A stretch of DNA of 64,000 nucleotides from Amborella trichopoda (Eukaryota > Streptophyta > Magnoliopsida > Amborellales > Amborellaceae), in contig NW_006499603.1 of assembly GCF_000471905.2 (NCBI RefSeq), positions 1,804,459 through 1,868,458 on the forward strand, read 5' to 3'. Every line of letters starts with the position of its first letter. Position 1 is the stretch's first letter. Below, in pieces: positions 33,036-44,353 of the stretch. The notes under the pieces were generated by a model that worked only from the letters and a program-made list of their open reading frames with translations, made no database searches and had not been told where the DNA came from. The position numbers were made by a program, and so were the translations under genes.

Positions 33036-35318
33036 TGTTGGAAGACATTTTTCATCATCATGGGTCCCGATCAATAAAGCCTCAAAATTGCCCCAGAAAA
33101 GTCAAGATTTTCATAAAGACTCTTAAAAGTATCCTGCCAAGTTTCGTCACATTCTGACATGTGTAAGATAGTGCATACTGAGAAACAGTTTCGGTAAAAT
33201 CAGCCTTTAACACCTTAAAATGGACCCTATAACTAGAGCTGTATTTTCGTTGTCTCACTTTGTGAATGAATTTGGCACAGTTGAAAACCCCCAAGGGTCA
33301 AATTTAAGCTTGAATGGACATTCCATGAAGAAGTTATAGAAAAAAGAGTGAAGCGAGAGGAGCCGCACACAATTCCCGTGCGACCACCCTGCAACTCTAC
33401 TCCATTAAAGGGACAGTCAGGAACAGTGACTTACGACTCTTATATCTCCATCGTCCAAGATCAGATCATGCTCAAACTTGATGGAGTGTGTTCGTCTCGT
33501 CAAGATGAGCGTTTTGATATGTGGCGCGCCTCGCGACGACGCCCGAGCACGAATAAAAGCAAGTGAGAAATTGCTGATCCGTGAAGAAACTGCAGAAAAA
33601 TCAGCAGCATCGTGCCTCAATCAAATAGCCAAATTACGCCTCTCCTGATCGATGTGAAACCAATTCCATCGCGTGCATAAGGTCTAGGGCTATATTTAGT
33701 CTGAATCCCATACATGATGGACGGTTGGATTCTGCATACGAAGCCGACGAAGTGACTGTAAATTCCAGCCAAAACTCCAAAGTTGCAAAATCTTCTTCCA
33801 GGCACGGAATCAAACTGCGTTTGTTGCCCCGCTATCTTGAAGGCAAGCTCAGTGTGATCTAGCCAAAATATCATAAAAAAACAGCAAGGAACAAACACAC
33901 AATCGATTCAAAGTTTCAAGATTCATTCAAATTTCAAGTCACTTGATCGTGCCCTAAAAACACGATCCATGGCTTGAAGTTGATATAAAATCGATCGCCA
34001 TGCCTAGCCTTGCAAGAAAAAAACCATCTTTTGATCAAGCTGGCATCAGAACAACCCCGGATCATCCATGAAAAATCATGCACGTTCTAGGGCAATACAT
34101 GGATTGCCTTGAAATTCCACAACTTGTTAGGAAGGGGCAAATCTATCATTTTGTATCATGTTTTCTAATATCTTTTAATTCAGTTAAATCTTAATTTCCA
34201 GCAATTAGTTTTAATTTTGATCAATCCACTTATATTTGGGCACACTTCTACATATACCACGTACTTTCATTGTACACAGACCCTTCACTTGCTTAATAAT
34301 TTTTTTTTATCTTGCTTATTGTTGGGTCACGTCTTGGGAGAGAGAAGAAGGAGAAAGAAACTTTTGAGTCGGTACCCTTGGGCTCTATGTAAATCTCTCT
34401 CTTCTCTTTCTCTTTCTTTCTCTCTCTTCTCTTTTTCTCTTTCTCTCTTCTCTTTTTCTCTTTCTCTCTCTTCTCATTCTCTCTCTTTCTCTCTCTTCTC
34501 TTTCTCTCTTTCTCTTCTCTTTCTCTCTTTGTCTCTCTTCTCTTTCTCTCTCTTTCTCTCTCCTCTTTCACTGACGATAAAAACCAATCATCGTCTGTGC
34601 TTCACTCTTTCTTCCTCTCTTTTTCTTTCCTTCCCCCTCTGTGATCCCTCATGACCACCAAACTTCCCTTTTCTTTCTCTTTTATTCCTTGCATGACCAT
34701 TCCTTCCTGGCGGATCCTCGGGTCCACCTCCTCCTCTTTTCTCTAGTAGTCCCTCACCTCCATCTTCCCTTCTCTTCTTTTCCTGTGCATCCTACAGCAC
34801 CCCCTTCTTTAGTGTATCCTCTTGGTGACTCCCTCTCTCACACGTCCCATGGTCCCATGAGACCACCATGCCCCAAATCCTTCTTCCCTTAACACCGCGC
34901 GAGTACAATCTGATCACCGCGTCGTGCATGAACATAACCCTATCAGCGTGCGACCCTCCAACTTATCACCGTGCGCCCCTTTCCTAACCCTATCTTCGTG
35001 TGCTCCTTTCCCTCCACCCTATCACTGCGCACCCCTTTCCTAACCCTATCATCATGCGCTACTTTCCCTCCACCTTATCGTCGTGCGCCAACCTCTTCCT
35101 ATAGCGGCACGCCAATGTGCTTCTCTCCCACGTTTTCATGTCTCTCTCAGCAGCATGCTACACCCCAGCCAACTCACGGCCTGATTTGCCACCAACCATT
35201 AACAGCCAAAGCTCTGCCACTCTCCAGTGCTTTTCTTCCCCTGTTACCACCTATTGTCCCCCTTTCTTCTCAGCAATCCTTTTCTTTCCCTATGCTCTCG
35301 CACGTCCACCTTCATGCG
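33036..35318 (+). mobile_element. N2: 3' LTR, left portion
   Basis: Begins TGTTGGAAGACATTTTTC and is collinear with the S1 and N1 LTRs read in native direction. The 33400-33660 part matches 4700-4480 of S1 in reverse, and a CT-rich run at 34380-34580 corresponds to their AG-rich runs. A degenerate TATA site, ACATATACC, lies near 34250. The 34950-35110 part has CT-rich tandem units like those in the 5' LTR. P1 interrupts it at 35318, and it resumes at 43758 after a deletion of about 0.95 kb. Confidence 0.88.
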
Positions 35319-36519
35319 TGTAGACACCCCATTTTAAATCTTGCAAATTCTATGGTTTTCTAAACCCTTAGGACTACATTATCCTAATAGACCACATTTA
35401 ATTACCCCAAAACTACCCAAATCCTATCTCAATTTGAAGTATAACCCAAGAGCTTTTCAACGATCCAAGAATCGCCTGCATCAGACCTACGGATAAAATG
35501 ATATAACAAATGATAATTTAGTCCCTGTGAGACCCAATTTTCAAGTTGCGGGTCAGGCTGTAACGGGCCCGACAAGCCCAGATGCGAGTTGATGATGCAT
35601 TCAACGCATCTGATAATGCAGTAAAAGCATTTTCTTTAATTAAATAAGGCTAAAACATCAAGATAAATAAAAAAAAAAACCAAAAATAACCCAAAAAATT
35701 TAGAAAAAATCACCAATTGAATCTTATAAATACCCCCTCACCCTAACACAAAAGAGAGAGAAAAAGACACCAAAGAAACCCTAAAAATTTCTGAAATTAG
35801 GAAATTTAACCAAAAATACCAAAAATAGGAAAAACCCTTAGAAAATTCTTAAAAATTTAGGAAAAATTCCAAAAAATTAGAAAAATCTCAGAATTCATAT
35901 TCAAATTCTGGAGATCACAGCACCCTTAGAAATATCCTCCAGACCCCCGAGAAAGACTGACAACTTTAGAAAAATCTCTAGATTGAAAACCCTAGAGAAA
36001 ATAGAAACCCTAGCCTCCTGAAGTCCTAACCCCCAAGTTTGAGAAAATCTAGACCTAGGGCACAAAAACACCCTAGATCAAAGCTAGAATTAGGGCACAA
36101 CAACCCTAGATCTAACCCTTTACACCAAAGATCTACTGGTCAACATCCGAATCAAAGAGGCAAAAGGGACCGATTCTGATACGAGCCAGCCCTCGAAGGC
36201 TCGGGAATCCCGGGCCATCCGGGGAAATTTGGAGTTATTTCTTCCTCTCTCTTTCTTCTTCTTTTTACTGTTTTGCTTCTTTTATTTATTTTTTATCTAT
36301 TGACTTGTCTTAAAAATCATATTTTAATGCTCTTGATCATGCTGCCTCTGCCATAGATCTAAGAATAGAACTGCTCGTTTCCGGGAAAATCTGGCCTCAA
36401 ATCTGAATTCAATCTGTCCCACTTTCTCTACCACCTTATTTGCATATTTTTAATTAGTTTAAGGTGTTAAAATTCGAGAGTTCTTTATCAGAAGATCTAT
36501 CAGAGTTTCATCGTAAACA
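35319..36519 (+). mobile_element. P1: 5' LTR
   Basis: The LTR of about 1.2 kb begins TGTAGACACCCCATTTT and ends TCGTAAACA. The P2 LTR at 62394-63627 begins and ends the same way and has the same internal landmarks (AAACCCTTAGGAC near the start; GTTAAAAT and the GATCTGCTCGTTTCC block near the end). A good TATA box, TATAAATA, is at 35725-35732. The middle is A-rich with many AAAAATT words and contains no gene. Confidence 0.9.
35725..35732 (+). promoter_or_regulatory. TATA box of P1 LTR
   Basis: TATAAATACCCC is a strong plant TATA motif about 400 bp into the LTR, well placed for the U3/R boundary. Confidence 0.75.
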
Positions 36520-36522
36520 GTT

Positions 36523-36540
36523 TGGCGCCTACCATGGGGC
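36523..36540 (+). other. P1 primer-binding site (tRNA-Lys)
   Basis: TGGCGCCTACCATGGGGC matches 16 of 18 bases of TGGCGCCCACCGTGGGGC, the complement of a plant tRNA-Lys 3' end as I recall that tRNA. It follows the LTR end by three bases. Confidence 0.82.
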
Positions 36541-38179
36541 TATTTTGAGCTTGATCATAACTTCAAAATAATATTTATATTGTTTCACTATTTTTAATAA
36601 AAAAAGGTCCCAAAAGTTGGTTGTGACCAGAATCCAAGGTTCCGTGCTCCGAAACCCTGCTTTTTCTAACTATGCTCCCAGCGTCACCCAAATTCAAAGG
36701 TCATAGAAACCAATGGAACTTTGTGGATCTATTCTAGGGACTCTTTTGTGACTGCACAAAACAATTCAGATCAAAATAAAACTTTTAAAAATACAAAAAA
36801 ATATTTTTCAATTCAATCTAAGCTTTTCTATTTTACTTTATTTTAATTTGTTTCATCATAAATATTTTTATTTCCCTCTTCTTCCAAGTTTAAAAGTCTT
36901 ATTTCATCACAATTAACAGGATAAAAATAATAAAAAAAATAAAATAATAATAATAATTTCTGGGGCAACACCAGCCGTGTCGCCCACCCTGCAAGGGCGA
37001 CACCACTAATGCCGCCTGTGCGACACAACTCGTGTCGCTGAACTACAAGGGTCCCAAAAACATTTTGGGACCCCACAGGACCATTCCAGGTACTTTCGAT
37101 TCCCTGTTGACCAATGTTTTACCTAAAATAAAATTTTTAAAAATATATAAAAAATATTTTTCTTCAAATAAATCTATTATGTTTCTGCCCTTTTGATTTT
37201 ATTTTAATTTCTTAATTTTGACTGAAATCATATTTTCCCTGATTTCACCATGCTTAGTTTAATTGTGTTTCATCAAAACTAAAAAGATAAAAAAATTAAA
37301 AAAAAATACATTAGGGTTGCTTACGCCTCCAAACTTAGACCCACTCTTGGTCCGAGCTGAGATTCGTGCACCATCTAGTCTAGATCTTAGTCTAGGTTCT
37401 AGCATAGGTCTTAGCTAAGGCTTTTGCCCCTAGTGTCAGACTAGGTTTGCCCTAATGTCATATAGTTTAGATTTTACCTAAGTCTAGATTTCAGAACCCA
37501 GCCAAAAGCATTCACCATGTCAGTCACTCAAGGCGACCATGATGACTGCTCCACGGCCGACTCTAAGCCTAACCTACCCAAACCTAGGGACCAGTATGCT
37601 ACAATCCCTTGGAGTTATCGATAGACCTCAAGACAATCCATTATCCAATGCCCAAGTCTTCGATTAGAGGCAAAGTCCCAAGCATCCACTCCTAATCTTG
37701 AGATCTGTGTGGCCCGAAAAGCCGGCTCCACTCAAAAAACCTTGAATAGTCAGGGAGTCTAATCAAGCATCGTTCTACCGGGGATTTAAGGAGTAGAAGT
37801 CGAGTGAGGGAAGAAATTCATGCAATATCTAAAGCCAATTTTCATAACTCAAACCAAGATAACTTTGAGGTGCAGCGATCTCAAAACCAAGACCCACTTA
37901 GGTCTAAGGGATCTAACCCATCCTAGAGCCACCATAGTATAGCTCATGATGTCCTGAACACTGTACAAAGTAGAGGTGTCGACTCAAACCAACCCTTAGG
38001 CGAGATAGGCATCCAAGCAGCCCTCAAAAGTCTAGTTGACCTAGGTTACACTGTTCATGCCCCCGCTTGCGGGTCAATCCCAAACCAAGTTAGTGGTATA
38101 GGTCAACCCTTAGCATAGCCGAGTCAGCCGATTCTTCAATCGGTCCTCTGGTTCATCCGGTCCAACAAACCGTGCAATT
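36541..38179 (+). other. P1: leader and decayed gag start
   Basis: A/T-rich leader with no reliable open frame. A short palindromic cluster at 36962-37040 is built of GGGCGACAC and GTGTCGCC words. From about 37517 (first ATG of a broken frame) to 38179 there is scattered Ser, Pro and Asn-rich coding-like sequence. Its content suggests the N-terminal part of gag, but I cannot align it by eye to anything else in the window. Confidence 0.5.
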
Positions 38180-38545
38180 TTTGAAACCGGTGGCGATACC
38201 TATGGGTCAGTACGCCCCTCAGGCACCAATGTATCAAACCGCCCCAGTGAATGTGGCTCATCTATCTCAGGCCCATGCAAGCCAACATATACCCCAAGTT
38301 TAAACTTATGAGTCTACACTTACGAACCTACTGACCAGCGGGCCAACTGCCATGCCAAATACTCAACAAGAAGGCACCTTCAAAGCCATGCAAGATACGC
38401 TTGTAAGAATGGGTATGCATGAAATTCTACCCCCGAAGGCCTATGTTCATGAGACCCTTGGAGGAATGGAAGACCTTCCCCTGGGATTTGTCGTCCCAGA
38501 ATTTTGAAACAAGTTCAATGGGAAGAGCGATCCAGATACTCACGT
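38180..38545 (+). pseudogene. P1 gag fragment, cut before the capsid core
   Basis: The frame reads MGQYAPQAPMYQTAPVNV, then HETLGGMEDLPLGFVVPEF and FNGKSDPDTHV. The last words mark the start of the plant gag capsid domain (usually FDGxxDPxxHL). The next bases do not continue the capsid, so the capsid core and zinc knuckle are deleted or scrambled. Confidence 0.72.
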
Positions 38546-39400
38546 CATCTCCAAACCTCGATAACCTTCCCAAATGGGACCGATATGACGAAGATGACAC
38601 ACCAAAGATTGATATGATCAGGACTAATGAAAAGGCATCATCTTCCATACATGGGGCCAACACCCCAAAGTCTCCCATTACTCATGTTAGGGCTGACCTT
38701 GTCGAGCTTCAGGCTGGCGAGATCGACTCCTTAACCCTAAGAGGCCGAGTGTCCAAACCCATTCAATTGATGGCCGATACTATCGATGAAAGAATGGGAA
38801 ATACCTCAAAAACCAAACAACCAGCGGGGGTCGTAGATCACGAACCGAACAAGGAAATTCAAGGATCTGTAACCACCTATGATTTACCAGCTCATCTCGT
38901 GAAGATCTAGGCCCAAATCTCCATCTTGTAGCTACTCGCCAATTTACCAGCACATAGAGCCCTGATCGAGAAGGTCCTTGCTAAGACACACATCCCGAGC
39001 AACACACAGCCGGATGAGTTGTGCGAAATCATCAACCAGCTGATGGCACCAACACCAATCTTGTTTATAGACGATGACATCCCAGCCAGCTTCAACTGAT
39101 TTCACGTCCAACCTTTGCACATCACTGTCTTCATGAAACGATATGAGAAACGAAGAGCGCTTGTTGATAATGGGGCATTGTTAAACATATTCCGTATGAA
39201 AATAGTGAAGCAAATAGGAAAAAGCCCGGATGACTTCGAGCCATCTCAACTAACTATCATTGCATAAGACAAAACCAAAAGACAAGCTGAAGGCATACTG
39301 CTTCTCACACTCAAGACATGCCCTACCATCCAAGTGATAAAGTTTTATGTCTTGGACATAAAACCTTCTTTCAACATGTTGTTAGGAAGACCGTGACTGC
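38546..39400 (+). pseudogene. P1 aspartic protease region
   Basis: Upstream coding (38546-38910) contains TYDLPAHLVKI, which normally precedes the protease. Then, with stops, come LIEKVLAKTHIP, LHITVFMKRYEKRRALVDNG with the catalytic aspartate in DNG, ILLLTLKTCPTIQVIKFYVL and FNMLLGRP. DNG instead of DSG is, to my knowledge, common in the Tat group. Stops at about 38908, 38929, 39098, 39266 and 39394 inactivate it. Confidence 0.82.
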
Positions 39401-40016
39401 ATAAAAACCTCGTGGTCCCCTCTGCACTCCATCAATGCCTCAGATTTCCAACTAAAAATGGCGTCGCAAAGGTATGTGTTGATCCCCTTACTTTTCTCAA
39501 TCCTAGTATACATAATGGGAAGCTAGCTGTAGGAGTCAAGCACAGAGAAATCATGTTCACTTCCTTCGAGAAAGCCTATTGTTCCACCTTACGCCTCCTC
39601 GTTCCTCAAATTTTGCAAACTTCTGCATCGATGGATGACATTATCCAATTTCAATATCGATACGGTGTCAGGTCCCTCGAAGCTGGGCACATGCTCTTCT
39701 CCCGAGGCTTTCAACCAGGCCAAGGCTTTGGTAGTCAAGGGCAAGGCATAACAAAGGCAATTTCTGAATCATTCGAAGCCAAAATTGAAAACGGAGATCG
39801 AAGAGGTCTCAGTTATTCTCTCACCTTATTTCAAAGTCAGATGAAGCCTTTAAGCTATCCAGGCTTTGTATCTAGAGGCATTCAAAGCCTCGATCCTCTT
39901 GATGCCCGTCCTTCAAAACGGACTAAGGTGATCCTTGAATCCCCAATAGAAAATAACTCTTCTTCCACATCTCAACACACGCCAGAACTGAGAATTTGAA
40001 GGTATGCATAATCGGC
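39401..40016 (+). pseudogene. P1 post-protease segment with G-patch
   Basis: One open frame of 195 codons (39412-39999) begins HKNLVVPSALHQCLRF, the end of the protease, and includes FSRGFQPGQGFGSQGQGI, a glycine-rich G-patch-like motif. The G-patch between protease and RT is typical of Tat/Ogre-type elements. It is the longest intact frame of P1. Confidence 0.85.
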
Positions 40017-40560
40017 TCTAACATAGCCAAGCGTGCTCATCCACCGATTCATACTCAAGAATGGAATTGGTCGCTCACTCCACTATCTCGAGAAACGCTG
40101 CAAGCATACCAACAGCACCTTCAAGTCCTGGTGCCAAAAAACAGATAAGCGCAGGGTAGCCATCTAAGCACCCTACACGTCCAGTCCTCAACATTTCTCT
40201 CACGAGTCCAATAAGGGACACCTCTTGTGTTATTTCAAAAACTGTTGAAAAATCAAAACATGATAAAACTGATAATAATGAAAGAAAAATTTAAAAAACG
40301 ACGAGCACTCAAGATAGCCCGATAACGGTGCACAATACCCAAGATGACGAATTGGATGACCAAGACGAAGATCAAGAGAGCCAAAAGTCTGAAGAAAACC
40401 CCTCAACCTAAGGAACTCACTTCCCATGTTGAGCAATTCAAGAAGAGGTTCGATGGTGACCCAATGGTTATCATCAAAGAGACGATCGACAAAAACCTAG
40501 GAACTGAGAGGGACCCAAGGTTAACCAAGATTGAAACCTCCCTATCTCCTGAGGAGTAGA
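40017..40560 (+). pseudogene. P1 linker between protease and RT
   Basis: Acidic and charged stretches in several frames (DDELDDQDEDQESQKSEENP, then FKKRFDGDPMVIIKETIDKN and RLTKIETSLSPEE). The last resembles the segment just before the RT finger domain in other copies. It has multiple frameshifts. Confidence 0.65.
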
Positions 40561-41260
40561 AAAATATGATTTCCTTTCTCAAGGTATTGTGATGTCTTTG
40601 CCTGGTCGATATGCTAGGGTCAGATTCCACATTAGTGCAACATCACCTAATATTCAATGAAGAGGCCAAGCCTGTAAGGTAGAAACTCCGACGTCAAAAG
40701 ACCCACCTTGAGCTCAAAATTAAAGAAGAAATCGACTAGCTGCTCAAAGCGAAGTTCATTACCCCCATCGATTACTCAGAATGGTTGGCCAACATAGTGG
40801 TCGTACCCAAGAAAGATGGAAGGATCCGAGTGTGTGTTGACTACAGAGACCTCAACAAGGCATGCCCTAAGGACAATTTTCCATTACCAAACATAGATTC
40901 CATGGTTGACAGCACTGCAGAGCACGAGATGTTTTCATTCATGGACAGCTTCTCATGTTACAACCAAATCTTCATGGCAAAAGAAGACCAAACCAAGACT
41001 TCGTTCATAATGTAATGGGGAACTTACTGCTACAAAGTCATGCCCTTCAGCCTAAAACATGTAGGGGCGACTAGCATCTTCCACGACTTAATGCACACCA
41101 TCATGGAAGACTGTGTCGACGACATTCTGGTGAAGTCGAAAATCAAGCCTGATTATCACACCAACCTAAGAACCATTTTCAAAAGGCTTCGGACATCAAC
41201 TCAAATTCAATTCATAAAAATGTGCCTTTGGGGTTGAATCCAACAAATTACTAGGCTTTA
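40561..41260 (+). pseudogene. P1 reverse transcriptase
   Basis: Readable in order: KLRRQKTHLELKIKEEID, LLKAKFITPIDYSEWLANIV, VPKKDGRIRVCVDYRDLNKA, CPKDNFPLPNIDSMVD, then motif A SFMDSFSCYNQ with its aspartate kept, MPFSLKHVGAT, and CVDDILVKSK, where the catalytic box is CVDD rather than YVDD. A few residues before it are missing. Stops at about 40556, 40679, 40737 and 41012 and frame changes follow. This is a Tat-type RT, similar to that of E1 and unlike that of C2. Confidence 0.92.
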
Positions 41261-41930
41261 TCGTAAGTCAAATAGGCATTGAGGCGGACCCGTCCAAAAT
41301 ACAAGCCATCACTGAAATGCCCTCTCCCCGGAACATCAGAGAAATTCGTGGGCTGCAAGGTTGCATACAAGCCATAAGGTGTTTCATCTCATAACTAGCA
41401 GACAAATGCCCGCCGTTTAATAGACTACTCAAGAAAGATGCCCCATTCATATGGGATAATGAGTGCCAAGAGACATTTGATCAAATCAAGGACACCAAAC
41501 CTCCCATCCTTAGTCCTCCTAGTCCTAGGACTAAGACAAACCCTTTTTCCTATACATGTCAATGAGAGACAAGAGCATGGGGACAATGTTAGAACAATAC
41601 GTAGACTATAAGACAAGATACGTAGATGTGAAGAAGCATTGCTTGATTCTTGTGTGGGCCATGCAGAAGTTAAGACACTATGTCTTATCTCATTCAGTCA
41701 AGCTCATAAAAAATTAACCCACTCAAGTACCTATTAGAGAGACCAGTCCTGAACGGACGTTTGACGGAGTGGAGAATGCTATTGAGCGAGTTCAAGATCG
41801 AATATGTTACTAAAAAATTGACCAAAGGACAAGCCATTGCTGACCACTTAGCCGAACACGTACTGTCAGTTAACACTCCCGTCAACACGGATCTCCTTGA
41901 TGAGAATCTCTTCACAATTGAGGAATCAAT
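41261..41930 (+). pseudogene. P1 RT thumb and first RNase H (decayed)
   Basis: KLLGFIVSQIGIEADPSKIQ, EMPSPRNIREIRGLQG, then KKDAPFIWDNECQETFDQIK give the thumb and connection. The RT-linked RNase H is present only as fragments: LKYLLERPVLNGRLTEWRML and EFKIEYVTKKLTKGQAIADH, with LAEH at the end. Much of its N-terminal half (41500-41690) is scrambled. Confidence 0.85.
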
Positions 41931-42650
41931 TTAGGAGCTATACTTCGATGGTGCAAGAAATGAATATGGGTCAGGTATAAGAGTCATAATACGTTCACCC
42001 AAAAAGATTTTAATGTCAACAACCATCAGATTGAATTTCCCATGTACCAATAATATCGATGAATATGAAGCCTTGATAGCCAGGCTCGAGAACGTAATGG
42101 GAATGAAAATCCAACAAATACGAGTGATTGGTGACTCCTTACTCGTCATAAACCAAGTTCAAGGAATTTGGAAGGTGAAAGAAGAAAAGCTCAAGACCTA
42201 TCGAGAAAAGGTGGAAGAGATGATTCTATATTTCAAGAAAATCACCTTTCAGCATGTACCTAGGGAAAATAATCGATTCGCCGACGGCCTTGCGACCCTT
42301 GCTTCAATGGTTGATATTCCTTTAGAAATCACCACGCTGCCATTTTATATCAAGAAAAAACATGATCCTTCCCTAACAAGGATCGAAGAAGAAATAGAGC
42401 AAGAAAATGAGAATGATGGGGAAGTGTCTCTCGTGGCTTCGGATGCGCTAGTTAAGGCAAAACCATGGTTCCACTATATTCTGTCCTTGCTGAAAGATGG
42501 GTTATACCCTGAAGGAGCCACCAAAAAGGATAAAGAAGCCCTTCAAAGGTTTTCTATGGGATTCTTTGTAAGAGGTGATCTGCTATTCAAAAGTCCTTTG
42601 ATGGAATCATTTTACAGTGCCTTGATCAACCAGAAATCAACTAAGTACTG
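41931..42650 (+). pseudogene. P1 second (archaeal-type) RNase H
   Basis: A second RNase H follows the first: ELYFDGARNEYGSGIRVII, then an open frame from 42013 with NIDEYEALIARLENVMG, IRVIGDSLLVINQVQGIWKV and PRENNRFADGLATLASM. The four acidic residues expected of the fold (in FDGA, EYEAL, GDS and FADGLA) are all present. A second RNase H between RT-RNase H and integrase is a known mark of the Tat/Ogre lineage. The frame continues to 42648 through a linker to the integrase with only one stop near its start. Confidence 0.9.
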
Positions 42651-43700
42651 ACAGAGTTACACAATGAAGGAGGTCAATCTGGCACAGCCTCCTTAGCTTA
42701 GAGCATCAGGCACCAAGGCTATTATTGGACCACTATGGTTGAAGATTCTTGGAAGTTTGTAAAGAGGTGCCCCAAATGTGAGCTTTATGAAGACCCCATC
42801 CATGCACCATCCGTACCCCTCAACTCAACATTGTCTGTATGGCCCTTTGCCATGTGGGGTCTTGATATCATCAGATTGATCTCACCGAAAGCCTCAAACG
42901 ATTATCGTTTTATATTAACGACTACAGAGTACTTCACAAAATGGGTAGATGTCGCATCATTTGTCAAAATTGAGGGGCAACATGCTGCCCATTTCATAGA
43001 GACCCATATTGTTTTTAGGTTCGGTATTCCTAAGTCAATCATTACTGACAATGGATCCAATCACAAAATGAAAAGGTCTCTAAGGTGTGCAAAAAGTTTG
43101 GGATAATGCGGAAATTCTCTACACCTTACTACCCTTAAGGAAATAGACAAGCAGAGGCTACAAATAAAGGACTTTTCTGAATTATAGACAAAATAATAGA
43201 AGGTGGCAAAGATTGGCACGAAAAGCTAAATGACGCACTATGGGCTTACCGAACAACTGAGAAGACCCATACTAGCATGATCCCGTACTCATTGGTATAT
43301 GGTATGGAAGCAGTGTTACCCATTGAGGTTGAGATACTGTCTCTCCTATTGTTTATTCATAAAGATTCAAATGAGGAAAAATAGATCGAAGCACGAATCG
43401 TTGCCCTCGTTAATTTGGATGAAAAATGACTACGAGCAACACAAAATATTGTTGTATACCCCCATAGAATCGAGAGGACATACCAAAGTAAAGCTTTTTC
43501 TTGACAGATCAGGGAAGGGGACATGATACTTAAGAAAATCTTCCACACTCTTGCAAACCCACACCATTTAGGCAAGTTCAAACCTAATTGGGAGGGGCCA
43601 TTCATGGTCACTGGAATGCATGTGGGAAATTCTTACATGATCAAGAATCAAGAGAGGTGCGAGCTCAACGAATGGCCCCTCCCAATTAGGTTTGAAGTTG
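42651..43700 (+). pseudogene. P1 integrase
   Basis: The HHCC region is partly readable (LHNEG, SIRHQGYYW, FVKRCPKCELYED). The core has FAMWGLDIIRLISPKASNDY with the first Asp, FGIPKSIITDNGSN with the second, and after a frameshift QAEATNKGL with the glutamate, so all three catalytic positions remain. Further text: HEKLNDALWAYRTTEKTHTS, YGMEAVLPIEVE, then the C-terminal GKFKPNWEGPFMVTGMHVGN. Stops near 43103 and 43137 and several frame changes break it. The protein is cut where the inverted filler begins at 43670. Confidence 0.9.
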
Positions 43701-43758
43701 ATTCTTGATCATGTAAGAATTTCCCACACCATTTAGGCAAGTTCAAACCTAATTGGGA
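43560..43758. repeat. Inverted and direct duplication at the broken end of P1
   Basis: 43578-43603 reappears inverted and exact (26 bp) at 43670-43695. 43622-43651 reappears inverted and exact (30 bp) at 43698-43727. 43560-43593 reappears direct and exact (34 bp) at 43725-43758. The filler then joins N2 LTR sequence at AAACCC (43758-43763, the equivalent of 24229-24234). P1 polypurine tract and 3' LTR are absent. Confidence 0.95.
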
Positions 43759-44353
43759 AACCCTTTTTATTTATTTATTTATTTTTTATTGTAAACACTA
43801 TTACATTTTATTTCTTTAACCCCTTTCTTTTACTTTATTCCATGTTACTCCTTCACCTTATTTTCATTCCTTTTATTCTTATTTCATCCTAACTGCATCT
43901 TCTAGTATTACTTTATTTTAATTCATCTCTTTCCTTTTCATTTCATCTTATTCCACTTTACATTTCATTTCACTCCATTTTATTTTATTTTATCTTCAAC
44001 AAGTCAGGTTCCCCAGACCCACTTGTTGAGACGTCTTACGTGTTTGTGTGTGTGTGTTTGCAGGAAAGGAGAAACAGGTGAAGGGAGGCTATTCCAATCC
44101 GGCCATAGGCCAGGGGGGCTTTTCAACGTGGTCTAAGAGGGCACCCACGCAAGCCAGCCCGAGTGTGTCACAGACCCACGTGAGGTAAGTTCTGCCTCAC
44201 GACCCAAATTCCTCTCTCACTAGTTGGACATCTGCCCTTGTTCTGTGAACAAGGTTCCCGAGAGAGCGATCCTAAGTCCCAGGTTCATCTCAAACCCATA
44301 ACCAAGCCATCAGTTCAACCTGACCCAGAGGGTGAGATCGAGGCACCTAACCA
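43758..44353 (+). mobile_element. N2: 3' LTR, right portion
   Basis: Closely matches 24229-24792 of the 5' LTR: the poly-pyrimidine tract, GACCCACTTGTTG, TGTGTTTGCA, the TCTAAGAGGGC block, and the CACCTAACCA end. GTCGC, the right target duplication, follows. Confidence 0.92.

Noticed and set aside
34217..34654. Ser and Leu-rich frame and its Arg and Glu-rich antisense frame
   Set aside because: CT microsatellite in the N2 3' LTR, open on both strands.
33400..34950. Possible separate inverted solo LTR inside the N2 3' LTR
   Set aside because: It looked like an insertion when compared with the N2 5' LTR. It is collinear with S1 and N1 LTRs, so it is original sequence, and the 5' LTR carries a deletion.
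22486..44353. P1 pol as the pol of N2
   Set aside because: P1 has its own LTR start (TGTAGACACC) and tRNA-Lys PBS and sits inside the N2 3' LTR, not in the N2 internal region.
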